Assembly (NCBI GenBank): GCA_016282015.1
Contig: JAEEJS010000004.1
Span: forward strand, 62,001 to 126,000
From: Bacteroidales bacterium
Lineage (GTDB): Bacteria > Bacteroidota > Bacteroidia > Bacteroidales > F082
Reading direction: 5' to 3'
Length of the DNA: 64,000 bases
A program made the translations under genes and the position numbers. The notes beneath the pieces were generated by a model. It was given only the letters and a program-made list of their open reading frames with translations, did not search any database and was not told the DNA's origin. This document shows positions 61,213 to 64,000 of this stretch, piece by piece (position 1 is the first letter of the stretch; the number at the start of each line of letters is the position of its first letter).

Positions 61213-62756
61213 TTTTTCCTGATAATTAGTCTAACCACCGTCAATGCCACCAACAATGCGGCAAAGTAAACCGATAAACGGTAAATATAATCGCCATAGC
61301 GGACGTAAAACGTCTGTCTGTCGTTGGTTTTCAATGTATTGCGCAAGGCCGTATGCTCCCAGTACTTGCTTTGCTCCACTATGTCGCCACGTTGGTTGAT
61401 GAAGCCTGAAATGCCTGTGTTTGCAGAACGCGCTACGCTGCGGCGGGTCTCTATGGCACGCAGCTTGGAGAACTCCAGATGCTGACGGTGTCCGGGACTG
61501 TCGCCCCACCAGCCATCGTTGGTGATGACAAACAGCAGGTCGGCTCCTTTTCTGACAAACTCAGTGACATATCCTCCAAACACCGACTCGTAACAAATAA
61601 GAGTACCTACCTTGTGGCCGTCAAACGACAAAACCCTGGCCTGATCGTCTTTTTTGAGGGTTCCCACCGTACCTCCTAAGTTGAGGGCCTGATCCTTTAT
61701 CATCCTCATAAACCACCATGAAGGCATAGCCTCGGCGCCAGGTGTCAGGCGTGATTTATGATACAGCTGCACCGAGTCATGGGTTATCAGAGTGGCAGTG
61801 TTGTAGGCATAGTAGTACTTGTCGGCATCAGCAAACCTGCGCGCGGCAAAGTCGTCGGCCGAGCCGTCGGGAGCCATGCCGTAGGCGCTTATGCCAATCA
61901 CATAACAGGTGTTGGGATATTGCTGCAGGAAGGTGCGCAACTGCCTTATGGAGTAGTAGTAATCGATGCGTTCAAGCCATATATCCTCCTGAATGGCCGA
62001 TTCCGGGCTCACCACAAAACGGGTGTTATCTGTCATCAACGGATCCGCTACCGAGAGGTTGCGCTCCATGATTTTCGGAGCCGACATGGTGAATTCTTCG
62101 GTATAAGGGTCCAGATTGGGTTGAACGACGACAATTTCTACGTCTTCACCCTTCTCTTCGTAGCAATGATACATTATCTTGCTGACAATCACCGGAATAA
62201 AAAGCACACAAAGTATGGTTATGATTTGGGCCTTGGTCCGTTGTGACAAAACTATGTATTTGTATATCAAGATATTGGCCAGCAAAACCCAAACCGTGCC
62301 TCCAGCTATGCCTGTGATTGAGTACCATTGCACCCAAGTGTGATAATGCGAGAAAACATTACCAAGGTTAAGCCAAGGCCAGTTGAGCTGCCAGTGAAGA
62401 TGCATGTATTCGAAAGCCAACACAAAGATTATCAGTATGTAATAACCTTTTTTGCCGTCATAAAGTCTGCTTTTGACAAAATGATAGGCCCAGAAGGCGC
62501 AGGCCATCAGCAGACTGTTAACCAATATCATGCCTATTGTGCCTGCTGCGGTGGTTTTCCACACCCACCAGGTGGTGAGGGCGTTCCAAGTCAGGAAAGT
62601 GATGAGTGATGTTCCGAAAGAATAATGTCTGTCTTCCAGAAACAGAAGAGGGATGAAAGCCACAAAGGCCAAGGGTGCAAGACCTTGCACCGGCCATGCT
62701 GCCGCGATCAACAGACCGCTCAACAACGCCAACCCGACTTTAGTTACAGCCTTCAT
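61209..62756 (-). CDS. lnt: Apolipoprotein N-acyltransferase
   Basis: VVSPESAIQEDIW; GTLICYESVFGGYVTEFVRKGADLLFVITNDGWWGDSPGHRQHLEFSKLRAIETRRSVARSANTGISGFIN; start set at MKAVTKV. Confidence 0.95.
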   Translation of the reverse strand: MKAVTKVGLALLSGLLIAAAWPVQGLAPLAFVAFIPLLFLEDRHYSFGTSLITFLTWNALTTWWVWKTTAAGTIGMILVNSLLMACAFWAYHFVKSRLYDGKKGYYILIIFVLAFEYMHLHWQLNWPWLNLGNVFSHYHTWVQWYSITGIAGGTVWVLLANILIYKYIVLSQRTKAQIITILCVLFIPVIVSKIMYHCYEEKGEDVEIVVVQPNLDPYTEEFTMSAPKIMERNLSVADPLMTDNTRFVVSPESAIQEDIWLERIDYYYSIRQLRTFLQQYPNTCYVIGISAYGMAPDGSADDFAARRFADADKYYYAYNTATLITHDSVQLYHKSRLTPGAEAMPSWWFMRMIKDQALNLGGTVGTLKKDDQARVLSFDGHKVGTLICYESVFGGYVTEFVRKGADLLFVITNDGWWGDSPGHRQHLEFSKLRAIETRRSVARSANTGISGFINQRGDIVEQSKYWEHTALRNTLKTNDRQTFYVRYGDYIYRLSVYFAALLVALTVVRLIIRKK

Positions 62757-63892
62757 TATTTGATTCTCAAAAGTTTGGACATCTTGCAACTGTCGTCCAT
62801 AAAGACTATGGAGGCATTGGCGTTGCGTTCAATCTGGTTTATGCTTTCCTCGAAGAGCTCGCAAATCTGAGTCACGTTTTTCGCATTGATGAAAGGGGCG
62901 AAATTTTGGGTGAAGGCCTTCTCGTCGGTCGGCAGCATCACCTCGTCCGACATATTGTTGTTGAACAGCAGCGAGTTGTGGAAAATATTCAAGCCGTACT
63001 CCAAAAACTCTTTCTGACGCTCGCGGCCCAGCGGCTTGAGGTCGTTGGCCACAAAGTCTATGAGTTCAGGCAAGGCGCCTTTAAAGCAGTAACGCATCCA
63101 TTTCTGGAAAGTATTGGCGTAAAGCTTCTCGTCTTCCTTGTCTCTGGCATAACGCTGCGCCAGCAGCCAGTTACCGTCGGCCAACATGGCGGCGTCGTGA
63201 GCCTCCTGAGGGTCGCAGCCAAGACGGTCTGTGAGGGCGTTCTTGACGTCATCCAAAGCCAGCTTTGGCACCTTCAGCATCACGCAACGTGAGCGTATGG
63301 TGTTCAGCAGCTCCTCCTGATTCTCGGCTATGAGTATGAACAGGGTCTTCTCAGGCGGTTCCTCAATGAGCTTCAACAGCTTGTTGGCACTCTGAACGTT
63401 GAGTTTCTCGGCCATCCAGATAACAGCCACCTTGTACTCGCCTTCGTAAGCCTTGAAGCTGAGCTTGCGCATTATGGTGGCAGCGTCGCGCACGTTGATG
63501 ATGCCTTGTTTGTTTTCAATGTCCAGGCGGGCGAACCAGTCCGACAGGTCAGCATAGCCCTTGCAATCTTCCAGATACTCGCGCCACTCTGTGACAAACA
63601 GATCCGACTCGGGGTTCTTGTCGACTTTTTTGGTGGTGGCTGTAGGGAACACGAAGTGCAGGTCGGGATGAGTGAGAGTCATGAACTTACGGCATGACGG
63701 ACACTGTCCGCAACTGTCGGTGTCGGTACGGTTGGTGCAGTTTATGTATTGGGCGTAAGCCAAGGCTAAGGCCATCTTGCCCGAGCCTTCCGGACCCAGA
63801 AACAGCTGAGCATGGGACACGCGGCTGTCCTTAACGCTCTGAATCAGGCGTTTTTTCAAGTCTTCGTGTCCGATTACATCAGCAAAAAGCAT
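62756..63892 (-). CDS. holB: DNA polymerase III subunit delta'
   Basis: FADVIGHEDLKKRLIQSVKDSRVSHAQLFLGPEGSGKMALALAYAQYINC; SANKLLKLIEEPPEKTLFILIAEN. Confidence 0.92.
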   Translation of the reverse strand: MLFADVIGHEDLKKRLIQSVKDSRVSHAQLFLGPEGSGKMALALAYAQYINCTNRTDTDSCGQCPSCRKFMTLTHPDLHFVFPTATTKKVDKNPESDLFVTEWREYLEDCKGYADLSDWFARLDIENKQGIINVRDAATIMRKLSFKAYEGEYKVAVIWMAEKLNVQSANKLLKLIEEPPEKTLFILIAENQEELLNTIRSRCVMLKVPKLALDDVKNALTDRLGCDPQEAHDAAMLADGNWLLAQRYARDKEDEKLYANTFQKWMRYCFKGALPELIDFVANDLKPLGRERQKEFLEYGLNIFHNSLLFNNNMSDEVMLPTDEKAFTQNFAPFINAKNVTQICELFEESINQIERNANASIVFMDDSCKMSKLLRIK

Positions 63893-64000
63893 TATTTTTT
63901 AATGACTTTGGTGGTCGAGACTTTACCCTTGCCATCGACGGTTCTCACAAAATACATTCCCGAGGCCAAAGTTGTCAGGTCGATGGACTGTGTGTTGTTC
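63892..64000 (-). CDS. C-terminus of a T9SS-sorted protein (truncated by window end)
   Basis: Minus-strand translation NNTQSIDLTTLASGMYFVRTVDGKGKVSTTKVIKK*, T9SS sorting domain end. Confidence 0.75.
   Translation of the reverse strand, partial: NNTQSIDLTTLASGMYFVRTVDGKGKVSTTKVIKK

Overview
The window is a gene-dense chromosomal segment from a Bacteroidota (Bacteroidales/Flavobacteria-like) genome. Evidence for the lineage: TAnnTTTG-type promoters, type IX secretion (T9SS) genes and cargo with C-terminal sorting domains, PorZ, GldH, and the order lptE-secG-groES-groEL. Housekeeping content includes pheT (3' end), a sigma-54 activator, groESL, an F-type ATP synthase operon atpBEFHAG without atpD/atpC, panC/panD, recO, pbp2/rodA, pfkA, aspS, dus, lnt and holB, plus tRNA-Arg(CCT) and tRNA-Glu(CTC). 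The most interesting items are: (1) a visibly AT-rich accessory island at about 9.3-12.8 kb with HicAB and two cargo genes, one a CoiA-like zinc-finger/PD-(D/E)XK nuclease candidate. The cargo genes are bracketed by two inverted, roughly 220-250 bp copies of a structured element whose stems show compensatory changes between copies. (2) A secreted T9SS-tagged homologue of Porphyromonas peptidylarginine deiminase (PPAD) that keeps the catalytic residues and the Arg pair reported to bind the substrate carboxylate. (3) A dispersed mevalonate pathway: HMG-CoA reductase, a GYDIA-motif GHMP kinase, a mevalonate kinase-like protein and diphosphomevalonate decarboxylase. (4) A radical SAM protein fused to a C-terminal domain that may be of GME/deiminase fold. 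(5) Regulatory candidates: an atpE-atpF intergenic hairpin, a palindromic HicB operator candidate and near-leaderless promoters. No search or folding program was run; family calls come from motif recognition.
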